Source: Chthonobacter rhizosphaerae (GTDB taxonomy: Bacteria; Pseudomonadota; Alphaproteobacteria; Rhizobiales; Pleomorphomonadaceae). From it: a stretch of 64,000 bases of DNA. Position 1 is the stretch's first letter; every line of letters begins with the position of its first letter. Positions 34,391-42,372 of this stretch are shown here, piece by piece. The notes beneath the pieces were generated by a model. The model saw only the letters and a program-made list of their open reading frames with translations, made no database searches and was not told the origin of the DNA. The translations under genes and the position numbers were made by a program. Location of the stretch: contig NZ_JACDIS010000001.1 in NCBI RefSeq assembly GCF_013839525.1, positions 558,001 through 622,000 on the forward strand. Reading direction: 5' to 3'.

Positions 34391-35668
34391 TCAGCCGAAG
34401 GCCATGTTGGGCAGCCAGAGCACCACGCCCGGCAGGAAGAGCAGCGCCACGATCAGCGCCACGACGGCGGCGATGAACGGGATCGACTCGATGCTGTATT
34501 CCTCGATGCTCACGTCCATCAGCGAGCAGACGGCGAACATGGCCGCGCCGCTCGGCCAGGTCATGCCGCCGAGGGTCACGATGCTCATCATCAGGATGCC
34601 GAAGTGCACCGGGTCCATGCCGACCGTCTTGATGATCGGCACGAAGATCGGCGTCAGCAGGAGCACCATCACGGTGCTGTCGAGCGCGAGGCCGGCGAGG
34701 AGCAGGAAGACCAGGATCACCATCACGATGAGGGACGGGCTGGAGAGCCCTTCCAGCATCCAGGACGCCATGGACTGGGGCACCTGCAGGTAGATGGTCG
34801 CGAAGCCGATCATGCCGCTCATCAGGATGATCAGCATGATGAGGCCGACGTCCGTGGACGCCTGCACGAACGCGTGCCAGACCTGCGGCGGGGTCAGCTG
34901 CCGGTGGGCCAGGAAGCCGACCGCGAGGGCGTAGACCACCGCGAAGGCGCCCACCTCCGACGGGGTGAACACGCCGCCTCGGATGGCCAGCACCAGGGCG
35001 ACCGGGAAGAACAGGGCCCACTTGGCGTCGAGACAGGCCCGGGCGAGTTCGCCCACGGTCGGCCGGGTGGCGCTCGCCACCACGTAGCCGCGCCGGCGGG
35101 AGATCACGTACACGGTCAGCATCAGCACCAGCATCATCAGGATGCCCGGGATGATGCCGGCCAGAAACAGCCGCCCGATCGAGACGTTGCCCACGTAGCC
35201 GTAGAGGATGAGGCCGATCGACGGCGGGATGGTCGCCGTGATCAGCGAGCCGACCGCGATCGCCGCCGCCGAGAAGGCCCTGCCGTAGCCCTTGGCGACC
35301 ATGGTGGGGCCGAGAATGCGCGCCTCCATGGCGGCGTCCGCCACCGCGGAGCCGGACACGCCGCCCATCAGGGTGGAAAGCACGATCGCCACCTGGGCGA
35401 GCCCGCCGGACATCCACCCGACCGCCACCAGCGACACCTTGAGCAGGCGGTCGGTGATGCCGCTCTCGTTCATCAGGTGGCCGGCGAGCACGAAGAAGGG
35501 CACGGCCAGCAGCGGGAAGCTCTGGCTCATGCTGGCGATCTTCTGCACGCCGATGGACATCGGCATGCCCGGCTCGGTGAGGAAGAAGAGAAAGCCCGCG
35601 ATCCCGGTCGCGAAGGCCACCGGCATGCCGATGGCCATCAGGACCACAAAGACGACGCCCATCAGCAT
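34391..35668 (-). CDS. TRAP transporter large permease (DctM family)
   Basis: A 425-residue, about 12-span permease of TRAP transporters: MPVAFATGIAGFLFFL, LAVPFFVLAGHLMNESGI, SVSGSAVADAA-type loop (GGVSGSAVADAAMEARILGP), ATIPPSIGLILYGYV and DSTVMVLLLTPIFVPI. Starts two bases after the DctQ stop (ATG at 35668), so the two are translationally coupled. Couples uptake to an ion gradient with the DctP and DctQ partners. Confidence 0.94.
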   Translation of the reverse strand: MLMGVVFVVLMAIGMPVAFATGIAGFLFFLTEPGMPMSIGVQKIASMSQSFPLLAVPFFVLAGHLMNESGITDRLLKVSLVAVGWMSGGLAQVAIVLSTLMGGVSGSAVADAAMEARILGPTMVAKGYGRAFSAAAIAVGSLITATIPPSIGLILYGYVGNVSIGRLFLAGIIPGILMMLVLMLTVYVISRRRGYVVASATRPTVGELARACLDAKWALFFPVALVLAIRGGVFTPSEVGAFAVVYALAVGFLAHRQLTPPQVWHAFVQASTDVGLIMLIILMSGMIGFATIYLQVPQSMASWMLEGLSSPSLIVMVILVFLLLAGLALDSTVMVLLLTPIFVPIIKTVGMDPVHFGILMMSIVTLGGMTWPSGAAMFAVCSLMDVSIEEYSIESIPFIAAVVALIVALLFLPGVVLWLPNMAFG

Positions 35669-35670
35669 GG

Positions 35671-36189
35671 TCAGAGCTCCAGAGCCGAGGGCGCTTCGCG
35701 GTCGGCCGCGGTGCGCGTGTAGGGAAGGACGCCGGTCGCGCGGCGGCGCCAGGCGTCCAGCATGTTGAAGGCGAGGCTGCAGGCGATGAGCACGCACCCG
35801 ACCGGCACGGCCACCGTCACCCACGCGTAGGAGAGCGTGCTGTCGCCGAACTGGCGCTCCAGGTTGAGGAGCGTCAGCTTCACGCCCTCCACCGCCAGCA
35901 CCAGCAGGAAGGCGATCACGAGGCCCGAACAGGCCATCTCGACGGTGAACCGGTTCCGGTCGCTGAGGCGCTTGGCCAGCACCTCCATACCGAGGTGGGC
36001 CTTCGCCCGCATGGCCCGCGACCCGCCGAGGAAGCAGAGCCAGATGAAGAGGAGCTGCGCCATGTCCACCGACCACGTCAGCGGATGGCCGAAGAAGCGC
36101 ATGAGGGCGGCCACGAACACGAGCCCCGTGATGGCGGCGAGCAGCAGGAAGAGGAGCGCCGCCTCCAGCGCGTCCAGTCGCTTGAGCAT
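35671..36189 (-). CDS. TRAP transporter small permease (DctQ family)
   Basis: A 172-residue, four-span protein with the DctQ pattern: FLLLAAITGLVFVAALMRFFG, LTWSVDMAQLLFIWLCFLGG, RAKAHLGMEVLAKRLS and a C-terminal span. It bridges the binding protein and DctM. A perfect 10-bp hairpin (36214-36240) lies between it and the dctP gene. Confidence 0.92.
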   Translation of the reverse strand: MLKRLDALEAALLFLLLAAITGLVFVAALMRFFGHPLTWSVDMAQLLFIWLCFLGGSRAMRAKAHLGMEVLAKRLSDRNRFTVEMACSGLVIAFLLVLAVEGVKLTLLNLERQFGDSTLSYAWVTVAVPVGCVLIACSLAFNMLDAWRRRATGVLPYTRTAADREAPSALEL

Positions 36190-36213
36190 GTGTGTCTCCG
36201 GATCCGGTGACGG

Positions 36214-36240
36214 GGAGGCGGGCGCCGATGGCCCGCCTCC
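36214..36240 (-). other. Intercistronic hairpin between dctP-like and dctQ-like genes
   Basis: Arms GGAGGCGGGC (36214-36223) and GCCCGCCTCC (36231-36240), 7-base loop, 6 bp after the dctP-like stop. Suited to keeping the binding protein more abundant than the membrane parts. Confidence 0.6.
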
Positions 36241-36246
36241 GCGCGA

Positions 36247-37221
36247 TCAGTTGTTGGCGATCGCCTGCAGCTGGTCGCGCAGGTCTCCGTAGCCGAGCTT
36301 TTCGTAGACGCCGGCGGTCGCCTCGCGGAAGGCCGCCGTGTCGGCTTCGCTCACGGTCATCCCGGCGTCGGTCAGCTCCGTCTCGATCCGGGCGAGCGCG
36401 TCCCTCGTGCCGTAGGAGGCGGTGTCGCCGGCCTTCAGGGCTTCCTCGCGCAGGATGGTCTGGAGCTCGGCCGGCAGGCCGTCGAACCAGGGCGCGCTCG
36501 TCACGATGCCGGTGATCAGGTTGATGTGGGCGGTCTTCGTCAGGTGCTTGGTCACCTCGAACAGCTTGGCGCCCTGCCCGGCCGGCAGCTGGGCCTCCAC
36601 CGCGTCGATCACCTTCTGCTCCAGGCCCGAATAGACCTCCGAGAAGGGCATCGGCGTCGGCGTCGCTCCCATGGCGCTCACGGTCTCCACCCAGACCGGC
36701 GCGCCGGGCGTGCGCATGCGCACGCCGCTGAGGTCGGCGGGGGTCTTGACCGGCACGTTGGTCCACAGGTGCCGCTCGCCCTGCCACCAGTTGAACGACA
36801 GGATCTGGTGGCCGGAGCTGTCGTGCAGCTTCTTCACCCACTCCTCGAACAGCGGGGAGGTGACGATCTTCCGGATGCCCTCGTAGCCGGAGGCCAGATA
36901 GGGCGCGCCGAGGACGCCGAACTCCTTCTGGAACACCGCGAGCCGTCCGCCGTCCACAACCACCGCCACCGGCGCGCCGGCGCGGGCCTGCTCCAGCACG
37001 TCCTCGTCCGCGCCGAGCTGCGAGTTCGGGAACAGCTTGACCTCGAGCGCCCCGTTGGACCGCTCGGCGACCGCCGATTGAAACGCCTCCAGGCCCTTGT
37101 AGAGTGGGTCGGCGGTGGTCAGGGCGGTGTTGATGCTGAGCGTGTAGTCGGCGGCATCGGCCGTCTCGGCGCCAAGGAACGCGGTCAGCGCCACGAGCGC
37201 CGTCATCATGGTGGTCTTCAT
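36247..37221 (-). CDS. TRAP transporter substrate-binding protein (DctP family)
   Basis: A 324-residue periplasmic binding protein with a signal peptide (MKTTMMTALVALTAFLGAET, cleavage near ADAAD at 24). DctP features: HLWTNVPVKTPADLSGVRMRTPG, in which the conserved Arg pairs with the substrate carboxylate, and PFSEVYSGLEQKVIDAVEA. Together with uxuA and the GntR regulator this suggests a hexuronate or aldonate ligand. Divergently transcribed from the GntR gene over an 81-bp gap with a repeat operator. Confidence 0.93.
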   Translation of the reverse strand: MKTTMMTALVALTAFLGAETADAADYTLSINTALTTADPLYKGLEAFQSAVAERSNGALEVKLFPNSQLGADEDVLEQARAGAPVAVVVDGGRLAVFQKEFGVLGAPYLASGYEGIRKIVTSPLFEEWVKKLHDSSGHQILSFNWWQGERHLWTNVPVKTPADLSGVRMRTPGAPVWVETVSAMGATPTPMPFSEVYSGLEQKVIDAVEAQLPAGQGAKLFEVTKHLTKTAHINLITGIVTSAPWFDGLPAELQTILREEALKAGDTASYGTRDALARIETELTDAGMTVSEADTAAFREATAGVYEKLGYGDLRDQLQAIANN

Positions 37222-37271
37222 CTGGATCCTCCCGAAAGGCGCTGTCCTTTCCCCCTGGAAGCGCTTACTTG

Positions 37272-37287
37272 TATGCTAGTATGGTAG
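37272..37287. promoter_or_regulatory. Direct-repeat candidate operator of the GntR regulator
   Basis: TATGCTAG (37272-37279) followed directly by TATGGTAG (37280-37287), in the AT-richest part of the 81-bp dctP-gntR divergent gap. Position suggests GntR binding and/or -10 elements. Confidence 0.4.
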
Positions 37288-37302
37288 TCTAAGGCCGTCA
37301 AC

Positions 37303-38013
37303 ATGGACATGCTCTCAGCCCTTGCGACCCTCGACGAGGACCACCCCCGGAACCGGCGGGTGACCGTCAGCGGACGCGTGCTCGACACGCTCCGCGACGC
37401 CATCATCCAGCTGCGCTTCAGCCCGGGTAACCCGCTGTCGGAGGCGGACGTCGCCCGCCAGCTCGGCGTCTCGCGCCAGCCGGTGCGCGAGGCCTTCATC
37501 AAGCTCGCCGAGGCCGGCCTCCTGGAGATCCGCCCCCAGCGCGGCACGTTCGTGCGCAAGATCTCCCGCCGCGAGGTGGCCAACGCCCGCTTCATCCGGG
37601 AGGCGATCGAGGTGGCGATCGCCCGCAAGGCCGCCGCCGAGGCGACCGGCGACCGCCTGTCCGACCTCGACGCCTTGATCGAAGGCCAGCGCCGGGCCGC
37701 CGGGGACGGCGACCACGCCGGCTTTCTGCGCCTCGACGAGGCCTTCCACCAGGGCCTCGCCGATGCGGCCGGCTGCGAGGACGCCTGGCGGGTGCTGGAG
37801 GGCCTGAAGGCCCAGATGGACCGGGTCCGCTACCTGTCGCTTCCGGACGCGACCCCGCTCCACGTGCTGATCGAGCAGCACGCCGCCATCCTGGACGGGG
37901 TCCGCGCCCGCGACCCGGACCGGGCCGAGGCGGCCATGAAGCGCCACCTGTCCGAGATCCTCTTCTCGCTGCCCCGGCTCGCCGAGGCCCATCCGGCCTT
38001 CTTCCTGGATTGA
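37303..38013 (+). CDS. GntR-family regulator with FCD domain
   Basis: A 236-residue regulator. The winged helix (about 20-85) shows VLDTLRDAIIQLRFSPGNPL, SEADVARQLGVSRQPVREAFIKL and QRGTFVRKIS. The FCD ligand domain (about 90-230) has ARFIREAIEVAIARKAAAE, DEAFHQGLADAAG and HAAILDGVRARD, whose acidic and His residues usually bind metal and a carboxylate ligand. Divergent from the TRAP operon, which it probably represses until a sugar acid is present. Confidence 0.93.
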   Translation: MDMLSALATLDEDHPRNRRVTVSGRVLDTLRDAIIQLRFSPGNPLSEADVARQLGVSRQPVREAFIKLAEAGLLEIRPQRGTFVRKISRREVANARFIREAIEVAIARKAAAEATGDRLSDLDALIEGQRRAAGDGDHAGFLRLDEAFHQGLADAAGCEDAWRVLEGLKAQMDRVRYLSLPDATPLHVLIEQHAAILDGVRARDPDRAEAAMKRHLSEILFSLPRLAEAHPAFFLD

Positions 38014-38136
38014 CCGGACCGGCGGCCACGGCTCCCTCCTGCCGGGAACCATCGCCCGCCCGAGCGACTTCGGCGGGGCGGCGACCTGCCGGCCCCCGGC
38101 CGGGCGAGACCGCCGCCGCAAAGGCCGGAGGACAGC

Positions 38137-38826
38137 ATGGCACGATCGGAGTCCCACGCGGACGGACGCCTGACGGCCCGGCCGGGCGCCGCCGCAGTCC
38201 CGGCGGAGCGGCGGGTCGGGCTGTTCGCCCTCGGGCTCCAGGCCGGGCGCGACGGCGTCGCCTACGTGCCGCCGGCGGCGATCGCCGCCCCGGCGCCGGT
38301 TCCCCTCGTCCTCCTCCTCCACGGGGCGGGCGGCGACGGGGCCAGCGTGCTGCCGCTCCTGCGCGAGGAGGCGGACCGGCGCGGCTTCGTGATCCTGGCG
38401 CCGGACTCCCGCCTGTCGTCCTGGGACATCGTGCGCGGCGACCTCGGGCCGGACGTCGCCTTCATCGACCGGGCGCTGGACCGCCTGTTCGCCGCGATCC
38501 CGACCGATCCCGGCCGCCTCGCCATCGGGGGCTTTTCCGACGGGGGCTCCTACGCGCTCACCCTCGGCCTCCTCAACTCCGATCTCTTCGGCGACATCCT
38601 GGCCTTCTCGCCGGGGTTCACCGCCGTGCGCCGGGCGGAGCCGAAGCCGGCGGTCTTCATCTCCCACGGCGTCGCCGACACGGTCCTGCCGATCGACCGC
38701 TGCGGCCGGTTCATCGCCCGCACCCTTTCGGACGCCGGCTTTCCGGTGGACTACCGGGAGTTCGACGGCGGCCACGTGGTGCCGCCCGCCATGGTGACCG
38801 CCGCGATCGGCGGCTTCCTCGGCTGA
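38137..38826 (+). CDS. Alpha/beta hydrolase, phospholipase/carboxylesterase-like
   Basis: A 229-residue hydrolase with the full catalytic set: oxyanion region VLLLHGAGGDG, nucleophile in GGFSDGGSYAL, Asp in SHGVADTVLP and His in GGHVVPP. Resembles the phospholipase/carboxylesterase (Abhydrolase_2) family; no signal peptide, so cytosolic. Substrate unknown. Tail-to-tail with the ABC transporter genes, 5 bp apart. Confidence 0.85.
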   Translation: MARSESHADGRLTARPGAAAVPAERRVGLFALGLQAGRDGVAYVPPAAIAAPAPVPLVLLLHGAGGDGASVLPLLREEADRRGFVILAPDSRLSSWDIVRGDLGPDVAFIDRALDRLFAAIPTDPGRLAIGGFSDGGSYALTLGLLNSDLFGDILAFSPGFTAVRRAEPKPAVFISHGVADTVLPIDRCGRFIARTLSDAGFPVDYREFDGGHVVPPAMVTAAIGGFLG

Positions 38827-38831
38827 GCCGG

Positions 38832-39656
38832 TCAGCGGGCGGCAAGGAGCGGGATGGAGGCGACCAGGCGCCGCGTATAGGGATGGGTCGGTCGCCGGAG
38901 CAGCACGTCGGGCGCCCCCTCCTCGACGACCTCGCCGGCCCGGAGCACGATCGCCCGGTGGGCGATCGCCTCCACGACGGCGAGGTCGTGGCTGATGAAG
39001 AGGTAGGTGAGGCCGAGCGTCCGCCGAAGCTCGGCGAGGAGCCGCAGCACCTGGGCCTGGACCGACACGTCGAGGGCCGACACCGGCTCGTCGAGCACGA
39101 TCACCCGCGCGCCCGCCGCGAGCGCCCGCGCGATGCCGACGCGCTGCGCCTGCCCGCCGGAGAGCTCGTGCGGATAGCGGTCGAGGAAGCCGCGGTCGAG
39201 CCCGACCGCCTCCAGGAGGTCCCGCGCCCGCGTCTCGCGCGCGTCCGCCGGCAGCCCCGCCAGGAAGCGCAGCGGCGCGTCCAGGGTGCGGCGGACCGGA
39301 TGGCGCGGGTTGAGCGACGACTGCGGGTCCTGGAACACGTACTGCACCGCCTGCGCCACTGCCCTCGGTCCGCCGGCGCCGAGGTCCTGGAGGCTCCGCC
39401 CGCCGATCGCGATCGCCCCGGAGGTCGGCCGGGTGAGGCCGACCAGGCAGCGCGCGAGCGTGGTCTTGCCGCTACCCGATTCCCCGATGATGCCGAGCGT
39501 CTCGCCCTCCTCTACCCGGAGCGACACGCCCCGCAGCGCCCGCACCGGGGGCCGGCGCGGCCCGAACAGACGGAAGCGGGCCGGATGCACCTTGACGAGG
39601 TCGCGCACCTCCACGGCCGGGGCATCGGTCGAAGCGGGCGCCGGAACGGGCGTCAT
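38832..39656 (-). CDS. Dipeptide/oligopeptide-type ABC transporter ATP-binding protein (DppF-like)
   Basis: A 274-residue ATPase: Walker A GESGSGKT, Q-loop QYVFQDPQSSLNPR (the SLNPR is typical of Dpp/Opp ATPases), signature LSGGQAQR and Walker B VIVLDEPVSALD. The C-terminal HPYTRRLVASIP is the oligopeptide-transporter end. ATG at 39656 overlaps the upstream permease-ATPase fusion stop by 4 bases (39653-39656). Confidence 0.93.
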   Translation of the reverse strand: MTPVPAPASTDAPAVEVRDLVKVHPARFRLFGPRRPPVRALRGVSLRVEEGETLGIIGESGSGKTTLARCLVGLTRPTSGAIAIGGRSLQDLGAGGPRAVAQAVQYVFQDPQSSLNPRHPVRRTLDAPLRFLAGLPADARETRARDLLEAVGLDRGFLDRYPHELSGGQAQRVGIARALAAGARVIVLDEPVSALDVSVQAQVLRLLAELRRTLGLTYLFISHDLAVVEAIAHRAIVLRAGEVVEEGAPDVLLRRPTHPYTRRLVASIPLLAAR

Positions 39657-41401
39657 CGGGCGCCCCCCTCGACCGGCGCGGCCAGGATGTCGCGCGCCCG
39701 GCCGGGGATCGGCACCGCGGCCACCAACTTGCGGGTGTAGGGATGGCGCGGCTCCGCCAGAACCGCCGCCGCCGGCCCCTCCTCGACGATCTCGCCCTTC
39801 AGCATCACCGCCACCCGGTCGCACAGGCGGGCGATCACGCCGAAGTCGTGGCTGATGAAGATCACCGCGAGGCCCCGGTCGCGCCGGAGCCCGTCGAGAA
39901 GGTCGAGGATCTCCGCCTGCACGGTCACGTCGAGGGCGGTGGTCGGCTCGTCCGCGATGACGAGGTCGGGGTCGTTGGCGAGCGCCATGGCGATCGACAC
40001 CCGCTGCCGCTGGCCGCCTGAGAGCTCGTGCGGATAGGCCGAGCCGATGGTCTCCTGGTCCGGCAGCCGCACGGCCGCGAACAGCCGCGCGGCCTCGGCC
40101 GTCGCGGCCGCCCGCGCCATCGGCCGGTGGGCGCGGATCGCCTCCGCCACCTGGTCGCCCACCCGCATGAGGGGATGAAGCGTGGTCAGCGGGTCCTGGA
40201 ACACGTAGGCGATCCTGCCGCCCCGCAGCCGCCGCAGCACGCCGGGGGGCGCCGCCAGCAGGTCCTCGCCGTCGAAGCGAACCGACCCGCCCGTGATGAC
40301 GCCGGGCGGCGAGGCGACCAGCCGGCCGATGGAGAGCGCCGTGACGGACTTGCCCGACCCGGATTCGCCGATGATGCCGAGGCATTCGCCCCGCCGGACC
40401 GAGACGCTCACCCCCTTCACCGCGTCCACCGGCCCGTGCGGCGTCTCGAACGCGGTCCTGAGGTCCGCCACCGCCAGGAGCGCGTCCCCGCTCGCCGGCC
40501 CGCCCGCGCGCGCCGCCGGACGGCGCACCCGCGTCACCGCGCCCGGCCGGCCCGGAACGCCGGCCCGGAGGCGCGGGTCGAGGGCGTCGCGGACGCCGTC
40601 GCCGATGAGGTTGAGGCTGATCACGATCAGGAACACCAGGAGGCCCGGCACCGCCGCCACGTGGGGCGCGTTGATCAGCACCTTGCGCCCCTCCCCCAGC
40701 ATGGAGCCGAGGTCGGCCTCAGGCGGCTGCGAGCCGAGGCCCAGGAAGGAGAGGCCCGCCGTCTCCAGGATCATCCAGCCGACCGTGGTGGAGAGGGTGA
40801 TGACGATTACCGGCGTCACGTTCGGCAGCACCTCGGTGAGGAGGATCCGCGCCTCGCCCTTTCCGGAGAGCCGCGCCGCGTCCACGAACTCCCGGCTCCG
40901 CAGGCCCGCGGTCACGCCCCGCACGGTGCGGGCGAAGAACGGGATGTTGACGATCACCACCGCATAGAGCGCGTTGAGGAGGCCCGGCCCGAGCGCCGCC
41001 ACCACCGCAAGCGCGAGGAGCAGGTAGGGAAAGGCCATCAGCGTGTCGATGCCGCGCATCAGCACCGTGTCGGTCCACCGCCCCGCGTAGCCGGCCACGA
41101 GCCCGATCGCCGAGCCGATCAGTGCGGCGAGGAGCGATGCCGCGATCCCGACCGCGAGGCTGAGCCGCGCGCCCCAGATCAGCCGCGACAGGAGATCCCG
41201 GCCGAGCGCGTCCGTGCCGAGGAGCGCGCCGTCCGTGAAGGGCGGCTTCAGCCGGCGCACCGGGTCCGTGGCGTTCGGGTCGGCGAGCGGCAGCACCGGC
41301 GCGAGCACGGCCACCAGGAGGATCGCGGCGAGGAGCACGAGCCCCGCCGCCGCCAGCCGGTTGCGCATCACCCGGCGAAGGAGCGCCGCGAAGCCCCTCA
41401 T
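39653..41401 (-). CDS. Fused DppC-type permease and DppD-type ATPase
   Basis: A 582-residue protein uniting two transporter parts. Residues 1-about 290 are a DppC permease (N-terminal RVMRNRLAAAGLVLLAAILL, then GTDALGRDLLSRLIWGARLS and the EAA loop EFVDAARLSGKGEARIL). After a short Pro/Ala/Arg linker, residues about 325-582 are a DppD ATPase (Walker A GESGSGKS, signature LSGGQRQR, Walker B VIADEPTTALD). There is no stop, restart or frame change between them. Such fusions occur in other bacteria. ATG at 41401 overlaps the dppB stop by 4 bases. Confidence 0.92.
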   Translation of the reverse strand: MRGFAALLRRVMRNRLAAAGLVLLAAILLVAVLAPVLPLADPNATDPVRRLKPPFTDGALLGTDALGRDLLSRLIWGARLSLAVGIAASLLAALIGSAIGLVAGYAGRWTDTVLMRGIDTLMAFPYLLLALAVVAALGPGLLNALYAVVIVNIPFFARTVRGVTAGLRSREFVDAARLSGKGEARILLTEVLPNVTPVIVITLSTTVGWMILETAGLSFLGLGSQPPEADLGSMLGEGRKVLINAPHVAAVPGLLVFLIVISLNLIGDGVRDALDPRLRAGVPGRPGAVTRVRRPAARAGGPASGDALLAVADLRTAFETPHGPVDAVKGVSVSVRRGECLGIIGESGSGKSVTALSIGRLVASPPGVITGGSVRFDGEDLLAAPPGVLRRLRGGRIAYVFQDPLTTLHPLMRVGDQVAEAIRAHRPMARAAATAEAARLFAAVRLPDQETIGSAYPHELSGGQRQRVSIAMALANDPDLVIADEPTTALDVTVQAEILDLLDGLRRDRGLAVIFISHDFGVIARLCDRVAVMLKGEIVEEGPAAAVLAEPRHPYTRKLVAAVPIPGRARDILAAPVEGGAR

Positions 41402-42345
41402 GCGCCGATCCTCGGGTCCATCAGCCGCTGCAGCACGTCGGCGACGAGGTTGAGGAGCACGTAGCTCGCCGCCACCACGAGCACGCCGCCCTGCACCAGC
41501 AGGATGTCGCGGGTGGAGATGGCGTCCACCAGCATCCGGCCGATCCCCGGCCACTGGAACACCGTCTCGATGTAGACCGCCCCGCCGAGCACGAAGCCGG
41601 CCTGGACGCCGATCACCGGGATGACGGTCACGAGCGCCGCCCGGAGCGCGTGCACGAACACCACCCGCCGCTCCGGGAGGCCCTTCGCCCGGGCGGTGCG
41701 GATGAAATCCTGGCGCAGCACCTCCAGCATGGCCGATCGGGTCAGCCGGGCGATGATGCCCGCCGCCACGATGGCGAGCGTCGTGGCCGGCAGCACCAGG
41801 TGGCGCAGGAGGTCGGCCGCGTCGCCGCCCCCGTAGATGGCGTACATGCCGCTCACCGGCAGCACCTTCAGCCGGACCGAGAACGCGAGGATCAGCAGGA
41901 GGCCGAGCCAGAAGGACGGCATGGAGATGCCGACGAGGACCGCGAGCGTCACCAGCTTGTCGGCGAGGCCGTACTGCCGCACCGCCGACACGATCCCGGC
42001 CAGGAGCCCCAGGACGGAGGCGAGCACCAGGGCCGCGCCGGCGAGGATCAGCGTCGCCGGGAAGCGCTCCATCACCTCGTCAAGCACGGGCCGGTTGAGG
42101 CTCGTGGACTGGCCGAGGTCGCCGGCGACCACGTTGCCGAGCCAGGTGGCGTACTGCACCGGCAGGCTGCGGTCGAGCCCGAGCTCCCGGTTCAGCCGCT
42201 CCACGTTCTCCGGCGTCGCGTACGAGCCGAGGATGGCCGTCGCCGGGTCGCCCGGGATCAGCGCCATGATGGTGAACACGATCAGGCTGAGCCCGAACAG
42301 CACGGGCACGAGCGCGATCAGCCGTCCGGCGATGTAGGCTGCCAC
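41398..42345 (-). CDS. Dipeptide-type ABC transporter permease (DppB-like)
   Basis: A 315-residue, six-span permease: AGRLIALVPVLFGLSLIVF at the start, GDLGQSTSLNRPV, ISMPSFWLGLLLILAFS, EAA loop FIRTARAKGLPERRVVF and the end VETVFQWPGIG-type segment (IETVFQWPGIGRMLVDA). Located between the binding protein and the fusion permease-ATPase in one operon. Confidence 0.94.
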   Translation of the reverse strand: MAAYIAGRLIALVPVLFGLSLIVFTIMALIPGDPATAILGSYATPENVERLNRELGLDRSLPVQYATWLGNVVAGDLGQSTSLNRPVLDEVMERFPATLILAGAALVLASVLGLLAGIVSAVRQYGLADKLVTLAVLVGISMPSFWLGLLLILAFSVRLKVLPVSGMYAIYGGGDAADLLRHLVLPATTLAIVAAGIIARLTRSAMLEVLRQDFIRTARAKGLPERRVVFVHALRAALVTVIPVIGVQAGFVLGGAVYIETVFQWPGIGRMLVDAISTRDILLVQGGVLVVAASYVLLNLVADVLQRLMDPRIGA

Positions 42346-42372
42346 GGGCGCCCCTCCTCGGTCAGCCCTCCA

